A stretch of 64,000 bases of DNA, taken from Winogradskyella immobilis (GTDB taxonomy: Bacteria; Bacteroidota; Bacteroidia; Flavobacteriales; Flavobacteriaceae). Under the pieces are notes generated by a model. It did not search any database, had not been told where the DNA came from, and worked only from the letters and a program-made list of their open reading frames with translations. The DNA is taken from contig NZ_JAIQXX010000010.1 in the NCBI RefSeq assembly GCF_021887715.1, positions 1 through 64,000 on the forward strand. Reading direction: 5' to 3'. Below, one piece after another: positions 19,889-30,701 of the stretch. Each line of letters begins with the position of its first letter. Within the stretch, counting starts at the first letter, position 1. The translations under genes were made by a program, and so were the position numbers.

Positions 19889-20851
19889 TTAGTTAATAGT
19901 ATTAGTTAAAGTTGGAGTAACAGCGTCCAAAACCTCAAAAGCAGTTTCAGCCATTTTATTTCCTTTAAAATCTAGTAGTGGATTTACTTCTACAAATTCT
20001 AAACAAACTACTTTTTTAGTTTCTAACAGCTGATTTATTATTGCTATTACTTCATATTGGTCAAAACCTTTTGGCACAGGTGTTCCTGTTCCATAAGAGA
20101 TAAGGTCGCAATCCATGCTATCTACATCAAACGATATATAAATCATATCACAATTTTTTAAGCGATCAATGGCTTCATTAACTGTGTTTTTAATACCGCG
20201 ATGACGTACTTCTGCTACACTATAATTTTTAATACCTAGTTTTTCAATCTGTTTATCTTCGGGTTCTTCTGTATCTCTTACTCCAAAAAACACAAGATCA
20301 TCTGCAATGATTTTTGGTCCAGGTTTTCCTATATTTTTTAAAGCTTCCCAATATTTATCTGTTTCGCCTGTAACTTCATTAATCTTACTTTCTAAATTAT
20401 CATCATTTAAAGCGGCTGCTAGTGGCATTCCGTGTATGTTTCCTGAAGGAGATGTATATGGTGAATGTAAATCGGCATGTGCATCAATCCAAACTGCTCC
20501 AATACGTTTATTAGGAAATGCTGCTTTTATACCACTTAAAGTTCCTAATGCAGAAGAGTGATCTCCTGAAATTACTAATGGAAATTCATTTTCATTCAAA
20601 GTTTTTTCTACGACAAGAGCTACTCGTGAGCATTGATAATAGACATGCTCTATTCGTTTAGCAAACGAATTATTTACTTTGTTATATATAGATTCATTTT
20701 CTGTTTCAACATCTTCAAAATCAAATCTTGAAAAATAGTTGTTCTTAGAGTTTATAGCTGCAATTTCAATAGCATCTATACCCATATCTGAACCTCGTGT
20801 GCCTGCTCCTATATCTGATCTATTTTTAATAATTTTTATCGCCTTACTCAT
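19889..20851 (-). CDS. Arginase/agmatinase family ureohydrolase
   Basis: A 320-residue binuclear manganese ureohydrolase. Metal motifs are GDHS (96-99), DAHAD (123-127) and SFDVDSMD in the second half, all complete. The later CLEFVEVNP fits arginases, so hydrolysis of arginine to ornithine and urea is the best guess; agmatine or formimidoylglutamate cannot be excluded. It converges on the acyl-CoA-binding protein gene, 6 bp apart, and is separated from gltA upstream by a strong terminator. Confidence 0.88.
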   Translation of the reverse strand: MSKAIKIIKNRSDIGAGTRGSDMGIDAIEIAAINSKNNYFSRFDFEDVETENESIYNKVNNSFAKRIEHVYYQCSRVALVVEKTLNENEFPLVISGDHSSALGTLSGIKAAFPNKRIGAVWIDAHADLHSPYTSPSGNIHGMPLAAALNDDNLESKINEVTGETDKYWEALKNIGKPGPKIIADDLVFFGVRDTEEPEDKQIEKLGIKNYSVAEVRHRGIKNTVNEAIDRLKNCDMIYISFDVDSMDCDLISYGTGTPVPKGFDQYEVIAIINQLLETKKVVCLEFVEVNPLLDFKGNKMAETAFEVLDAVTPTLTNTIN

Positions 20852-20873
20852 ACTTGAAACTATTATAAACTAA

Positions 20874-20922
20874 AAATGTCATTTAGAATTTGCCAAAAAT
20901 AAGCATTTTCTAAATGACATTT
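20874..20922 (-). terminator. Rho-independent terminator after gltA
   Basis: A perfect 15-bp inverted repeat (AAATGTCATTTAGAA / TTCTAAATGACATTT) with a 19-nt loop. On the minus strand the stem is followed by TTTTTAG. It lies 22 bp after the gltA stop and in front of the arginase gene. Confidence 0.8.
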
Positions 20923-20929
20923 ATTTTAT

Positions 20930-20947
20930 ATAAACGGATCCGTTTAT
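20930..20947. promoter_or_regulatory. Perfect 18-bp palindrome overlapping the gltA stop
   Basis: ATAAACGGATCCGTTTAT is a perfect palindrome that contains the gltA stop codon, directly beside the longer terminator stem. It may extend the terminator structure or be a protein-binding site; sequence alone does not decide. Confidence 0.5.
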
Positions 20948-22230
20948 CTTTTTTCTACAGACACAAAAGGTCTTAAGTTTTCTCCTGTATATATTTGTCT
21001 TGGACGACCAATTGGCTCTTTACGTTCACGCATTTCTCTCCATTGTGCTATCCAACCAGGTAAACGACCTAAAGCAAACATTACTGTAAACATTTCTACA
21101 GGTATGCCCATTGCACGGTATATAATACCTGAGTAAAAATCTACATTAGGGTATAATTTACGATCTACAAAATAAGGGTCATTTAATGCTTCTTGTTCTA
21201 AGCCTTTAGCTATATCTAAAATTGGATCATCAACACCTAAATTTGCTAATACTTCATCTGCAGCAACTTTTATAATTTTTGCGCGAGGATCGAAATTTTT
21301 ATAAACACGATGTCCAAAGCCCATTAAACGGAAAGGATCATTTTTATCTTTAGCTTTAGCCATATATTTCTTAGTATCTCCACCATCTTCTTTAATAGCT
21401 TCTAACATTTCTAGTACAGCTTGGTTAGCACCACCATGAAGTGGTCCCCATAGTGCTGAAATACCTGATGATAGAGAAGCAAATAATCCTGCATGTGAAG
21501 ATCCTACAATTCTAACTGTAGATGTAGAACAATTTTGCTCATGATCTGCATGAAGAATTAATAATTTATCTAACGCATTAACAACAATTTCGTTTTGCAC
21601 ATAAGATTCATTAGGCTTACAGAACATCATTTTTAATACATTCTCAACATATCCTAAATTATTATCCCCGTAATCTAATGGTAAACCTTGCTTTTTACGT
21701 AATGTCCATGCAACTAACACTGGGAATTTTCCCAATATTTTTATAATAGCATTATACATTTCTTCTTCAGAATCTACATTGACTGAAGACGGATTAAATG
21801 CAGTTAATGCACTTGTTAAAGATGATAGCACTCCCATTGGATGTGCCGACTTAGGAAATGCATCTAATATTTTCTTTATATCATCATCTACAACAGATTT
21901 TGATTTTATATCTGCATGAAATTTATCAAGCTGATCTTGTGTTGGAAGCTCACCAAATATTAATAAATAAATGACTTCTAAAAAATCTGCTTTTTCGGCT
22001 AACTCCTCAATAGAATAACCTCTATATCTTAAAATTCCTTTCTCACCATCTAAAAATGTGATACTACTTAAGCAACTACCTGTATTCTTATATCCAGGAT
22101 CTATTGTAGTCACACCATTAGTAACATTTCTAAGGGCTTTAATATCTATAGCAATTTCATTCTCAGTTCCTTCAACTAATGGAAACTCATGTTTTTGACC
22201 ATTGACTTCTAATGTTGCAGTATTTGACAT
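20944..22230 (-). CDS. gltA: Citrate synthase
   Basis: A 428-residue type II citrate synthase that condenses oxaloacetate and acetyl-CoA at the entry of the TCA cycle. Catalytic segments are present: LHADHEQNCSTSTVR, GPLHGGANQAVLEML with the first active-site histidine, GFGHRVYKNFDPRA with the second, and the aspartate in the VDFYSGIIYRAMG segment. The N-terminal beta domain typical of Gram-negative hexameric enzymes is present. It has its own terminator. Confidence 0.97.
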   Translation of the reverse strand: MSNTATLEVNGQKHEFPLVEGTENEIAIDIKALRNVTNGVTTIDPGYKNTGSCLSSITFLDGEKGILRYRGYSIEELAEKADFLEVIYLLIFGELPTQDQLDKFHADIKSKSVVDDDIKKILDAFPKSAHPMGVLSSLTSALTAFNPSSVNVDSEEEMYNAIIKILGKFPVLVAWTLRKKQGLPLDYGDNNLGYVENVLKMMFCKPNESYVQNEIVVNALDKLLILHADHEQNCSTSTVRIVGSSHAGLFASLSSGISALWGPLHGGANQAVLEMLEAIKEDGGDTKKYMAKAKDKNDPFRLMGFGHRVYKNFDPRAKIIKVAADEVLANLGVDDPILDIAKGLEQEALNDPYFVDRKLYPNVDFYSGIIYRAMGIPVEMFTVMFALGRLPGWIAQWREMRERKEPIGRPRQIYTGENLRPFVSVEKR

Positions 22231-22333
22231 CTTTATTGTGTTTTTTAATTATTAAGGATTGTAAATTTACGAAAATTATAATAACCTCGAAAAGCATTAA
22301 CAATCACTTTAACATCCTATTATCATTTAAAAT

Positions 22334-22367
22334 TAAAAGCGATTATTCAAAAGAATAATCGCTTTTA
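22334..22367 (-). terminator. Rho-independent terminator after eno
   Basis: A perfect 15-bp stem (TAAAAGCGATTATTC / GAATAATCGCTTTTA) with an AAAA loop, followed on the minus strand by AATTTTAAA. It lies 23 bp after the eno stop, between eno and gltA. Confidence 0.85.
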
Positions 22368-22390
22368 TAGTCGTTGTAGTATTAAGGCAC

Positions 22391-23692
<1,302 letters not shown>

Positions 23693-23706
23693 TTATTGAA
23701 TTTTTT

Positions 23707-23714
23707 CAAATTTA
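23707..23714 (-). promoter_or_regulatory. Candidate eno -7 box (TAAATTTG)
   Basis: TAAATTTG on the minus strand, about 27 nt before the eno ATG, fits TAnnTTTG. The -33 element is not evident. Confidence 0.45.
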
Positions 23715-23791
23715 CTAAAATCTAATACTATAATTTATAGCACTGATTATTATTATGATTAATTGTGACGAAAATGTTTTCGTAATTACAA

Positions 23792-23823
23792 AATGGCAAC
23801 GAAACTGCTGTTCTGTTGCCATT
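23792..23823 (-). terminator. Rho-independent terminator after carA
   Basis: A 9-bp stem AATGGCAAC / GTTGCCATT with a 14-nt loop, followed on the minus strand by TTTTG. It starts 7 bp after the carA stop. Confidence 0.75.
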
Positions 23824-23829
23824 CTTTCA

Positions 23830-24933
23830 TTAGTTATTTTTGATATTGTTTATAAACTCGTCAAATAAATATGTTGAGTCATTTGGTCCAGGGCTGGCTT
23901 CAGGATGATATTGTACTGAAAAACAATTTTTGCCTTTTATTTTTATACCTGCAACTGTATCATCATTTAGATGTAAATGTGTAATCTCAACATTACTATT
24001 AGCTTCTGCTTCTTCTCTATTGATAGCAAATCCATGGTTTTGAGATGTAATCTCTCCTTTACCCGTAATTAAATTTTTTACAGGATGATTTATTCCTCTA
24101 TGCCCATTGTGCATCTTATATGTAGAAATTCCATTTGCTAAAGCGATAACTTGATGTCCTAAACAGATTCCGAATAAAGGTTTGTTGCGTTCAATAATTT
24201 CTTTAGCAACCGTTTGCGCTTCAATTAATGGTTCTGGATCACCAGGTCCATTAGATAAAAAATAGCCATCTGGTTGAAATGCTTCTAAATCTTCGAATTT
24301 AGAATTATATGGAAACACTTTTATATATGCATCTCGCTTTGCTAAATTTCTAAGAATATTTTTTTTAATCCCAATGTCTAAAGCTGCTATTTTATGGGTA
24401 GCATTTTCATCTCCATAGTAATAAGGTTCTTTTGTTGAAACTTTTGAAGCTAATTCTAAACCTTCCATACCTGGTTGCTCAGCTAATTGTTTTTTCAACC
24501 CTTCTATATTATCTACATCTGTTGAAATTACAGCATTCATAGCTCCGTGATCTCTAATATAGCTCACTAAAGCTCTTGTATCTACATCTGCTATTGCAAG
24601 TGTATTATGCTTTTCAAAAAAATCTTCTAATGAATTGTCTGCTGCTACCCTTGAATATTCAAAACTAAAATTTTTACAAATTAATCCTGCTATTTTTACA
24701 GAATCGGATTCTATCTCTGATTCTTTTGTACCATAGTTGCCTATATGTGCATTTGTAGTTACCATCAATTGCCCATAATAAGAAGGATCTGTAAAAATTT
24801 CTTGATAGCCAGTTGTTCCAGTATTAAAACAAACTTCTCCAAAAGCAGAACCTTCTTTTCCAATAGACTTGCCATGGAAGATAGTACCATCTGCTAATAA
24901 AATCAATGCTTTTTTTCTTTGTTTGTATTTCAT
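23830..24933 (-). CDS. carA: Carbamoyl-phosphate synthase small subunit
   Basis: A 367-residue glutaminase subunit that releases ammonia from glutamine for CarB, in arginine and pyrimidine synthesis. The N-terminal CPSase small-chain domain (about 1-150; LLLADGTIFHGKSIG, FNTGTTGYQEI) is followed by a class I glutamine amidotransferase domain, with the nucleophile in FGICLGHQV and the His/Glu pair in VQYHPEASPGP. The carB gene is not in this window, so the two subunits are encoded apart. Confidence 0.97.
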   Translation of the reverse strand: MKYKQRKKALILLADGTIFHGKSIGKEGSAFGEVCFNTGTTGYQEIFTDPSYYGQLMVTTNAHIGNYGTKESEIESDSVKIAGLICKNFSFEYSRVAADNSLEDFFEKHNTLAIADVDTRALVSYIRDHGAMNAVISTDVDNIEGLKKQLAEQPGMEGLELASKVSTKEPYYYGDENATHKIAALDIGIKKNILRNLAKRDAYIKVFPYNSKFEDLEAFQPDGYFLSNGPGDPEPLIEAQTVAKEIIERNKPLFGICLGHQVIALANGISTYKMHNGHRGINHPVKNLITGKGEITSQNHGFAINREEAEANSNVEITHLHLNDDTVAGIKIKGKNCFSVQYHPEASPGPNDSTYLFDEFINNIKNN

Positions 24934-24987
24934 GTGTTCTTTTTAAAAAATCGTCGCAATGCTGCGAACAAGGGTTTTACAAAATTC

Positions 24988-25022
24988 CAAAAAAAAAGGA
25001 TAAACTGAAACAGTTTATCCTT
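24988..25022 (-). terminator. Rho-independent terminator of the ribosomal protein operon
   Basis: The stem AAGGATAAACTG / CAGTTTATCCTT (12 bp, loop AAA) is followed on the minus strand by nine T. It lies about 115 bp after rplQ and ends the long minus-strand ribosomal block before carA. Confidence 0.85.
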
Positions 25023-25136
25023 GATATTTATTAATGCTTATTAACACTCGATAATCGAGATTTGTTTTTCTGAAAATCATATTTAAATATCCAACAGTAT
25101 TGCCTTCAATTTTAATACGTTTCTCTATTAGCATAT

Positions 25137-25610
25137 TTATTCTTCTTCGTTAGAAGTGTTAGTGTCAATTGGCGCAACTGCTGCTGGCTTACTTCCACCT
25201 CTTCTACTTCTACGTGTTGTTTTCTTAGCTGGTTTACCTGCGTTATATAACTCATTGTAATCCACTAATTCTATCATTGCCATATCAGCATTATCTCCAA
25301 GACGATTACCTAACTTTATAATACGCGTATATCCACCTGGTCTATCACCGATTTTTGGTGCTACATCTCTAAACAATTCAGCTACTGCTTCTTTTTGTCT
25401 TAGACGTGCCATAACAATACGTCTATTATGTGTTGTATCTTCTTTAGACTTTGTGATCATTGGCTCAACAAATTGCTTTAATGCTTTAGCTTTAGCAACC
25501 GTTGTGTTAATACGCTTATGCTCTATTAAAGAACAAGCCATATTTGCTAACATCGCTTTTCTATGCGCTGTTTTTCTACCTAAATGATTGAATTTTTTTC
25601 CGTGTCTCAT
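25137..25610 (-). CDS. rplQ: 50S ribosomal protein L17
   Basis: A 157-residue L17, last gene of the alpha operon. The core (1-120; [17 protein letters not shown] start) is standard. A basic then acidic low-complexity tail (about 123-157, ending in EEE) extends beyond the E. coli protein and is typical of Bacteroidota forms. It follows rpoA by 68 bp, and the operon terminator stands downstream. L17 lies near the exit tunnel opening on the large subunit. Confidence 0.97.
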   Translation of the reverse strand: MRHGKKFNHLGRKTAHRKAMLANMACSLIEHKRINTTVAKAKALKQFVEPMITKSKEDTTHNRRIVMARLRQKEAVAELFRDVAPKIGDRPGGYTRIIKLGNRLGDNADMAMIELVDYNELYNAGKPAKKTTRRSRRGGSKPAAVAPIDTNTSNEEE

Positions 25611-25678
25611 GACATTTTAATTTCATCATCTTGCTACCAAATCTAAACGATACTGTTTAGAGAGCAAAATATGATGTG

Positions 25679-26671
25679 TTAGTCTTTATCTAATTTATAT
25701 TTACTTAAATCCATTCCGAAGTTTAATCCTTTAACATTAACTAGTTCCTCTAATTCTGTTAAAGACTTCTTACCGAAGTTTCTGAATTTCATTAAATCAT
25801 TTTTATTGAATGATACTAAATCTCCTAAAGTATCTACTTCTGCTGCTTTTAAACAGTTTAATGCACGTACAGACAAATCCATATCAACTAATTTAGTTTT
25901 TAATAGTTGTCTCATATGAAGTGATTCTTCATCATAAGTTTCTGTTTGCGCAATTTCATCAGCTTCTAATGTAATACGCTCATCAGAGAATAACATGAAG
26001 TGATGAATTAATATTTTAGCAGCTTCTGTTAAAGCATTTTTAGGATGAATAGAACCATCAGTAATAATTTCGAATACTAATTTTTCGTAATCCGTTTTTT
26101 GCTCAACACGGAAGTTTTCAATACTATATTTTACATTCTTTATTGGAGTGTATATAGAATCTGTAAAGATAGTTCCTATTGGAGCAGATGCTTTTTTGTT
26201 TTCTTCTGCAGGAACATAACCTCTACCTTTTTCAATAGTAATCTCCATGTTGATGTTTACTTTAGGATCTAAGTTACAAATCACTAAGTCTTTGTTTAAT
26301 ACTTGAAATCCTGAGATAAACTTTTGAAAATCGCCAGCTGTAATTTGATCTTGACCAGAAATAGAAATTGTAACAGTTTCGTTATCTACTTCATCAATCT
26401 GACGCTTAAAGTTAACTTGCTTTAAGTTTAAGATCATTTCTGTAACATCTTCTACTACACCAGAAATTGTAGAAAACTCATGATCTACACCTTCTATTCT
26501 AACCGATGTGATTGCAAAACCTTCTAAAGAAGATAATAAAACACGTCTTAATGCATTTCCTACTGTTAATCCGTATCCTGGTTCTAAAGGTCTAAATTCG
26601 AATTTACCTTCAAAATCATTTGAATCGATCATTATAACCTTGTCAGGCTTCTGAAAATTTAATATTGCCAT
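25679..26671 (-). CDS. rpoA: DNA-directed RNA polymerase subunit alpha
   Basis: A 330-residue alpha subunit. The N-terminal domain (about 1-235), which dimerises and scaffolds beta and beta-prime, contains [23 protein letters not shown] linker leads to the C-terminal domain (about 250-320), with two helix-hairpin-helix turns in [15 protein letters not shown] and [17 protein letters not shown] for UP-element and activator contacts. It sits in its usual place between rpsD and rplQ. Confidence 0.98.
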   Translation of the reverse strand: MAILNFQKPDKVIMIDSNDFEGKFEFRPLEPGYGLTVGNALRRVLLSSLEGFAITSVRIEGVDHEFSTISGVVEDVTEMILNLKQVNFKRQIDEVDNETVTISISGQDQITAGDFQKFISGFQVLNKDLVICNLDPKVNINMEITIEKGRGYVPAEENKKASAPIGTIFTDSIYTPIKNVKYSIENFRVEQKTDYEKLVFEIITDGSIHPKNALTEAAKILIHHFMLFSDERITLEADEIAQTETYDEESLHMRQLLKTKLVDMDLSVRALNCLKAAEVDTLGDLVSFNKNDLMKFRNFGKKSLTELEELVNVKGLNFGMDLSKYKLDKD

Positions 26672-26764
26672 TTTTCTTCGTTTTAATTGTTATTTAGTTG
26701 CGCGGTGTATTAGTTTGAAGACGTCTAATAAACCCTTTGGCTAAATAACAATATGATTAAATTA

Positions 26765-27370
26765 TTATTTAGAGTATAATTCAACAATAAATTGCTCGTT
26801 GATTTGTTCTGGTATTTGAATTCTTGCAGGAACAGAAACATAATTTCCTTCCATTGTATCATTGTTCCAAGTAATCCATTCATAAACATTGCTAGAATTA
26901 GCTAATGAGCTTTGAATAGCTTCTAAGGATTTAGATTTTTCTCTAACACCTACAACATCACCAGCTTTTAATTGGTAAGAAGGTATGTTTACCTTTTCTC
27001 CATTTACTGTAATGTGTCTGTGAGATACTAATTGTCTTGCTCCGCTACGTGTTGGTGCTATACCCATTCTGTAAACTACGTTATCTAAACGAGACTCACA
27101 TAATTGTAATAATACTTCACCAGTAATACCTTGTGCAGCAGTTGCTTTTTTAAACATGTTTCTGAATTGCTTTTCTAAAACACCATAAGTGTATTTAGCT
27201 TTTTGCTTTTCCATTAATTGGATTGCATATTCAGATTTTTTTCCACGTCTTCTGTTATTACCATGTTGACCTGGAGGATAATTTCTTTTTTCGAAGGCTT
27301 TATCATCTCCGAAAATAGCTTGTCCAAATTTACGAGCTATTTTAGTTTTAGGACCAGTATATCTTGCCAT
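26765..27370 (-). CDS. rpsD: 30S ribosomal protein S4
   Basis: A 201-residue primary 16S rRNA-binding protein. The N-terminus ([17 protein letters not shown]) lacks the zinc-binding cysteines found in some S4 proteins. The S4 RNA-binding domain is around 90-155 ([29 protein letters not shown]). In many bacteria S4 represses its own operon at the mRNA level; no leader structure was resolved here. It lies between rpsK and rpoA, with a 148-bp gap to rpsK. Confidence 0.98.
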   Translation of the reverse strand: MARYTGPKTKIARKFGQAIFGDDKAFEKRNYPPGQHGNNRRRGKKSEYAIQLMEKQKAKYTYGVLEKQFRNMFKKATAAQGITGEVLLQLCESRLDNVVYRMGIAPTRSGARQLVSHRHITVNGEKVNIPSYQLKAGDVVGVREKSKSLEAIQSSLANSSNVYEWITWNNDTMEGNYVSVPARIQIPEQINEQFIVELYSK

Positions 27371-27518
27371 TTTAAATTTGTTTTGAGAGTAATTATTAAA
27401 TTAAGGTCTTAAGCTTATCCTTTAACAACCGTTTGTCTCTCTTTGATTACTTGTTATTAATTATTTATTTTTGAATTAATTTGAAACACACTTCAACTAG
27501 CGAAGTGCAGAAATCAAA

Positions 27519-27902
27519 TTATACTCTTCTTCTTTTTGGTGGTCTACAACCATTATGTGGCTGTGGAGTAACATCAATAATTTCTGATACTTCAATACCT
27601 GCATTATGTATAGATCTAATAGCAGATTCTCTACCATTACCTGGACCTTTTACATATGCTTTTACTTTCTTTAAACCAGCTTCTTTTGCTACACCTGCAG
27701 CATCTTCTGCAGCTAATTGAGCAGCGTAAGGTGTGTTCTTTTTAGAACCTCTAAAACCCATTTTACCTGCTGATGACCAAGAAATAACGTCACCTTTTTT
27801 ATTTGTTAAAGAGATGATGATGTTATTAAAAGAAGCTGTGATATGTGCTTCTCCAATTGCATCAACAATTACTTTACGCTTTTTTGTACTTGACTTTGCC
27901 AT
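27519..27902 (-). CDS. rpsK: 30S ribosomal protein S11
   Basis: A 127-residue S11 protein of the 30S platform. The family end [13 protein letters not shown] is intact, and the [14 protein letters not shown] segment that contacts 16S rRNA near the E site is present. A heptamer repeat element of about 90 bp separates it from rpsM upstream. Confidence 0.97.
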   Translation of the reverse strand: MAKSSTKKRKVIVDAIGEAHITASFNNIIISLTNKKGDVISWSSAGKMGFRGSKKNTPYAAQLAAEDAAGVAKEAGLKKVKAYVKGPGNGRESAIRSIHNAGIEVSEIIDVTPQPHNGCRPPKRRRV

Positions 27903-27907
27903 ATTTT

Positions 27908-27998
27908 TTAGTTTCTAGTGTTAGCTTTTAGTTTTGAGAATCCTAAACTTTTACATTTCATACAGATTCATCTAACCTAATGACTAATGACTAATGCC
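27908..27998. repeat. Heptad fold-back repeat between rpsM and rpsK
   Basis: TTAG-type tetramers recur at 27908, 27921, 27928 and 27935 (7-bp steps, one irregular). A core with GAATCCTAAAC and CAGATTCATCTAA follows, then CTAA at 27977, 27984 and 27991, exactly 7 bp apart. The two arms can pair, with GAATC/GATTC as the inner stem. The copy at 28385-28476 is clearly related by sequence and in the same orientation. Confidence 0.85.
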
Positions 27999-28003
27999 TT
28001 TTA

Positions 28004-28378
28004 TTATTTAGTTACTTTTTTCTTATTAGCAACAGTTTTACGTCGCCCTTTTCTCGTTCTAGAGTTGTTTTTAGTACGTTGACCTCTTAATGGAAGTCCA
28101 GCTCTATGACGAATACCTCTGTAACATCCGATATCCATTAATCGCTTAATGTTTAACTGAGTTTCAGAACGTAATTCACCTTCGATTTTAAAAGTTCCAA
28201 CTGCTTCACGGATTGCTCCAATTTCAGCATCTGTCCAATCTTGTACTTTAGTACTTTCGTCTACTTTAGCTGATGCTAAAATTTCTTGCGCTCTACTTCT
28301 ACCTATTCCATAGATATAAGTTAAAGAAATTACTCCTCTTTTTTGTTTTGGTATGTCTACACCTGCAATTCTTGCCAT
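28004..28378 (-). CDS. rpsM: 30S ribosomal protein S13
   Basis: A 124-residue S13 of the 30S head, contacting L5 and the P-site tRNA. The helix-two-turn-helix segment starts from [26 protein letters not shown], and the basic C-terminal tail [20 protein letters not shown] reaches into the decoding region. Unusually, it is flanked on both sides by copies of the same heptad repeat element. Confidence 0.97.
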   Translation of the reverse strand: MARIAGVDIPKQKRGVISLTYIYGIGRSRAQEILASAKVDESTKVQDWTDAEIGAIREAVGTFKIEGELRSETQLNIKRLMDIGCYRGIRHRAGLPLRGQRTKNNSRTRKGRRKTVANKKKVTK

Positions 28379-28384
28379 ATTCTT

Positions 28385-28476
28385 TTAGTTTTTAGCTGTT
28401 AGCTTTAGTTGTTAGAATCCTAAACATTGCTATTTCAAACAGATTCATCTAACTACTAATGACTAATGACTAGTGT
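28385..28476. repeat. Heptad fold-back repeat between rpmJ and rpsM
   Basis: TTAG recurs at 28385, 28392, 28399, 28405 and 28412 (steps 7, 7, 6, 7). The core reads GAATCCTAAACATTGC and later CAGATTCATCTAA. CTAA-type tetramers follow at 28449, 28456, 28463 and 28470 (steps of 7). The right arm is close to the reverse complement of the left arm, so the mRNA between rpmJ and rpsM could form a long hairpin. Confidence 0.87.
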
Positions 28477-28480
28477 CTTT

Positions 28481-28597
28481 TTAACCTTGTCTTTGTTTAA
28501 ACCTAGGGTTCTTTTTGTTAATAACGTAAAGTCTTCCTTTTCTACGTACTAATTTACAATCAGCACTTCTTTTTTTAACTGATGCTCTTACTTTCAT
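28481..28597 (-). CDS. rpmJ: 50S ribosomal protein L36, zinc-free form
   Basis: A 38-residue L36, read from ATG at 28597 to the stop at 28481. It begins [15 protein letters not shown] and ends NPRFKQRQG, matching L36 over its length. Of the four zinc ligands of the classical protein (C11, C14, C27, H33) only C14 remains; the others are S11, N27 and F33. This is therefore a C-minus form that should not bind zinc. It lies between infA and the repeat element before rpsM. Confidence 0.95.
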   Translation of the reverse strand: MKVRASVKKRSADCKLVRRKGRLYVINKKNPRFKQRQG

Positions 28598-28628
28598 CTG
28601 TTCTATTTTTTTTCTTTTTAAATACTAA

Positions 28629-28844
28629 TTAGTACCTATAAGTTATACGAGCCTTAGTTAAATCATAAGGACTCATTTCTAATTTTACTTTATCTCCTGG
28701 TAACAACTTAATGTAATGCATACGCATTTTACCAGATATATGTGCAGTCACAATATGACCATTTTCTAATTCTACACGGAACATAGCATTTGATAATGCT
28801 TCTATAATTGTTCCGTCTTGCTCTATTGCTGCTTGTTTTGCCAT
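28629..28844 (-). CDS. infA: Translation initiation factor IF-1
   Basis: A 71-residue single OB-fold S1-like protein that binds the 30S A site during initiation. It starts [19 protein letters not shown] and carries the [19 protein letters not shown] core; the C-terminal [12 protein letters not shown] is standard. It lies 10 bp after secY in transcription order and before rpmJ. Confidence 0.97.
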   Translation of the reverse strand: MAKQAAIEQDGTIIEALSNAMFRVELENGHIVTAHISGKMRMHYIKLLPGDKVKLEMSPYDLTKARITYRY

Positions 28845-28854
28845 TGTATAAATA

Positions 28855-30222
28855 TTATTGTCCTACTGACTTTCTATTTTTACCTGTTTTCATCAAACCA
28901 TCATAGTGCTTATTCAACAAGTAAGAATTTACTTGTTGCATAGTATCTATTGCAACCCCAACCATAATTAAAAGTGATGTACCACCAAAGAATAATGCCC
29001 ATCCTTGTTGAACTCCCATTAACTTTTGAACAAATGCTGGAAACACAGCAATCAATGCTAAGAAAATAGAACCTGGTAATGTAATTTGAGACATTATTTT
29101 ATCTAAATACTCAGAAGTTTCAGAACCTGGTCTAATGCCTGGTATAAATCCTCCGCTTCGCTTTAAATCATCTGCCATCTTATTTGTCGGTACCGTAATT
29201 GCAGTATAAAAATATGTGAATATGATAATTAATAATCCAAACACTATATTATACCATAACCCGAAAATATCTGAAAAATTAGTTTGCATCCAAACACCAG
29301 CTGTTGTTCCTTCTAACCATGATGAACCACCAATTAGTGAAGGCACAAACATAATGGCTTGCGCAAATATAATTGGCATTACACCCGAAGCATTAAGTTT
29401 TAATGGTAAGAACTGACGTGATCCAAATACATTTTTTTCAAAACCACCAGAAGCCGTTCTACGTGCATATTGCACTTGTATTTTACGTACAGCCATTACT
29501 AATAATACGGATGCTATAATAATTACGAACCAAATAACGAGTTCTATTAATATCATCATAAAGCTACCGTTACCGGCACCATCTGTTCTTGACGCTACGT
29601 TAAGCAAGAAAGATTGAGGTAGAGTAGCAATAATACCTACCATTATTAATAATGATATACCATTACCAATACCTTTATCTGTAATTTTCTCTCCTAACCA
29701 CATTGCAAAAACACAACCTGTTACTAATATTAATACCGAAGAAAAATAAAACGTACCCGTAGAAAATCCTGGAACTAATATCGCAGATAATGATGCTTGT
29801 CCAGATAAACCTGGTAAACTTGCTAAATATCCTGGTGCTTGAACCAAACAAATACCTATTGTTAACCAACGTGTAATCTGATTGATTTTCTTACGTCCAC
29901 TCTCACCTTCTTTTTGTAGTTTTTGTAAATACGGTATAGCAATACCCATTAACTGAACTACAATAGAAGCAGAGATGTATGGCATAATACCTAATGCAAA
30001 TACAGAAGCGTTAGAAAAACCACCACCCGTAAATGCATTGATTAATCCTAGAATTCCTTGACTAGTACTATCTTGTAATGCTCCTAATTTTGATGCATCA
30101 ATACCAGGTAAGGGAGCTTGTGCACCAAAACGATAAACTAACAATATTCCTAAAGTTAGAATAATTCTATCTTTAAGCTCTGTAATTTTCCAGACGTTTT
30201 TTAATGTTTCTATTATTTTCAT
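28855..30222 (-). CDS. secY: Protein translocase subunit SecY
   Basis: A 455-residue channel subunit of the Sec translocon in the inner membrane. Ten hydrophobic helices are visible. The N-terminal [19 protein letters not shown], the plug-proximal segment and the cytosolic loop with the conserved arginine ([15 protein letters not shown]) are present. It sits between rplO and infA, 12 bp after rplO. Length is slightly above E. coli because of longer loops. Confidence 0.97.
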   Translation of the reverse strand: MKIIETLKNVWKITELKDRIILTLGILLVYRFGAQAPLPGIDASKLGALQDSTSQGILGLINAFTGGGFSNASVFALGIMPYISASIVVQLMGIAIPYLQKLQKEGESGRKKINQITRWLTIGICLVQAPGYLASLPGLSGQASLSAILVPGFSTGTFYFSSVLILVTGCVFAMWLGEKITDKGIGNGISLLIMVGIIATLPQSFLLNVASRTDGAGNGSFMMILIELVIWFVIIIASVLLVMAVRKIQVQYARRTASGGFEKNVFGSRQFLPLKLNASGVMPIIFAQAIMFVPSLIGGSSWLEGTTAGVWMQTNFSDIFGLWYNIVFGLLIIIFTYFYTAITVPTNKMADDLKRSGGFIPGIRPGSETSEYLDKIMSQITLPGSIFLALIAVFPAFVQKLMGVQQGWALFFGGTSLLIMVGVAIDTMQQVNSYLLNKHYDGLMKTGKNRKSVGQ

Positions 30223-30234
30223 TCTCTAGTTGTC

Positions 30235-30687
30235 TTATAAAGTCACTGCTTCACCACCAGCAGCTTCAATAGCAGCTTTTGCCGTAGCAGTAAATTTATG
30301 AGCAGTTACTGTTAATTTAGATTTTAATTCTCCACGTCCTAAGATTTTAACTAACTCGTTTTTACCAGCTAATCCTAATCCTACTAATGTTTCAAAATCA
30401 ACAGTACCTTTAATCTTCTTTTCATCAACTAACTTTTGTAATGTATCAATGTTTACACCTTGATATGCTACACGGTTAATATTTGTAAATCCAAACTTAG
30501 GTACACGTCTTTGTAATGGCATTTGTCCACCTTCAAATCCTAATTTTTTAGAATATCCTGAACGCGACTTTGCTCCTTTATGACCTCTTGTTGCAGTTCC
30601 ACCTTTACCAGAACCTTGTCCACGACCAATGCGCTTTCCTTGTTTTTTTACTGAACCTTCTGCAGGTTTTAAATTACTTAAATCCAT
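30235..30687 (-). CDS. rplO: 50S ribosomal protein L15
   Basis: A 150-residue L15 with the glycine/arginine-rich N-terminal extension (GKRIGRGQGSGKGGTATRGH) that threads into 23S rRNA and a globular C-terminal domain. It is a late large-subunit assembly protein. It lies between rpmD and secY in standard spc order. Confidence 0.97.
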   Translation of the reverse strand: MDLSNLKPAEGSVKKQGKRIGRGQGSGKGGTATRGHKGAKSRSGYSKKLGFEGGQMPLQRRVPKFGFTNINRVAYQGVNIDTLQKLVDEKKIKGTVDFETLVGLGLAGKNELVKILGRGELKSKLTVTAHKFTATAKAAIEAAGGEAVTL

Positions 30688-30701
30688 TTTTAAGTTTTAT
30701 T

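Noticed and set aside
23768-23783. Small hairpin ACGAAAATGTTTTCGT between eno and carA
   Set aside because: It is a 7-bp stem without T-run; the neighbouring 23792-23823 stem already explains carA termination.
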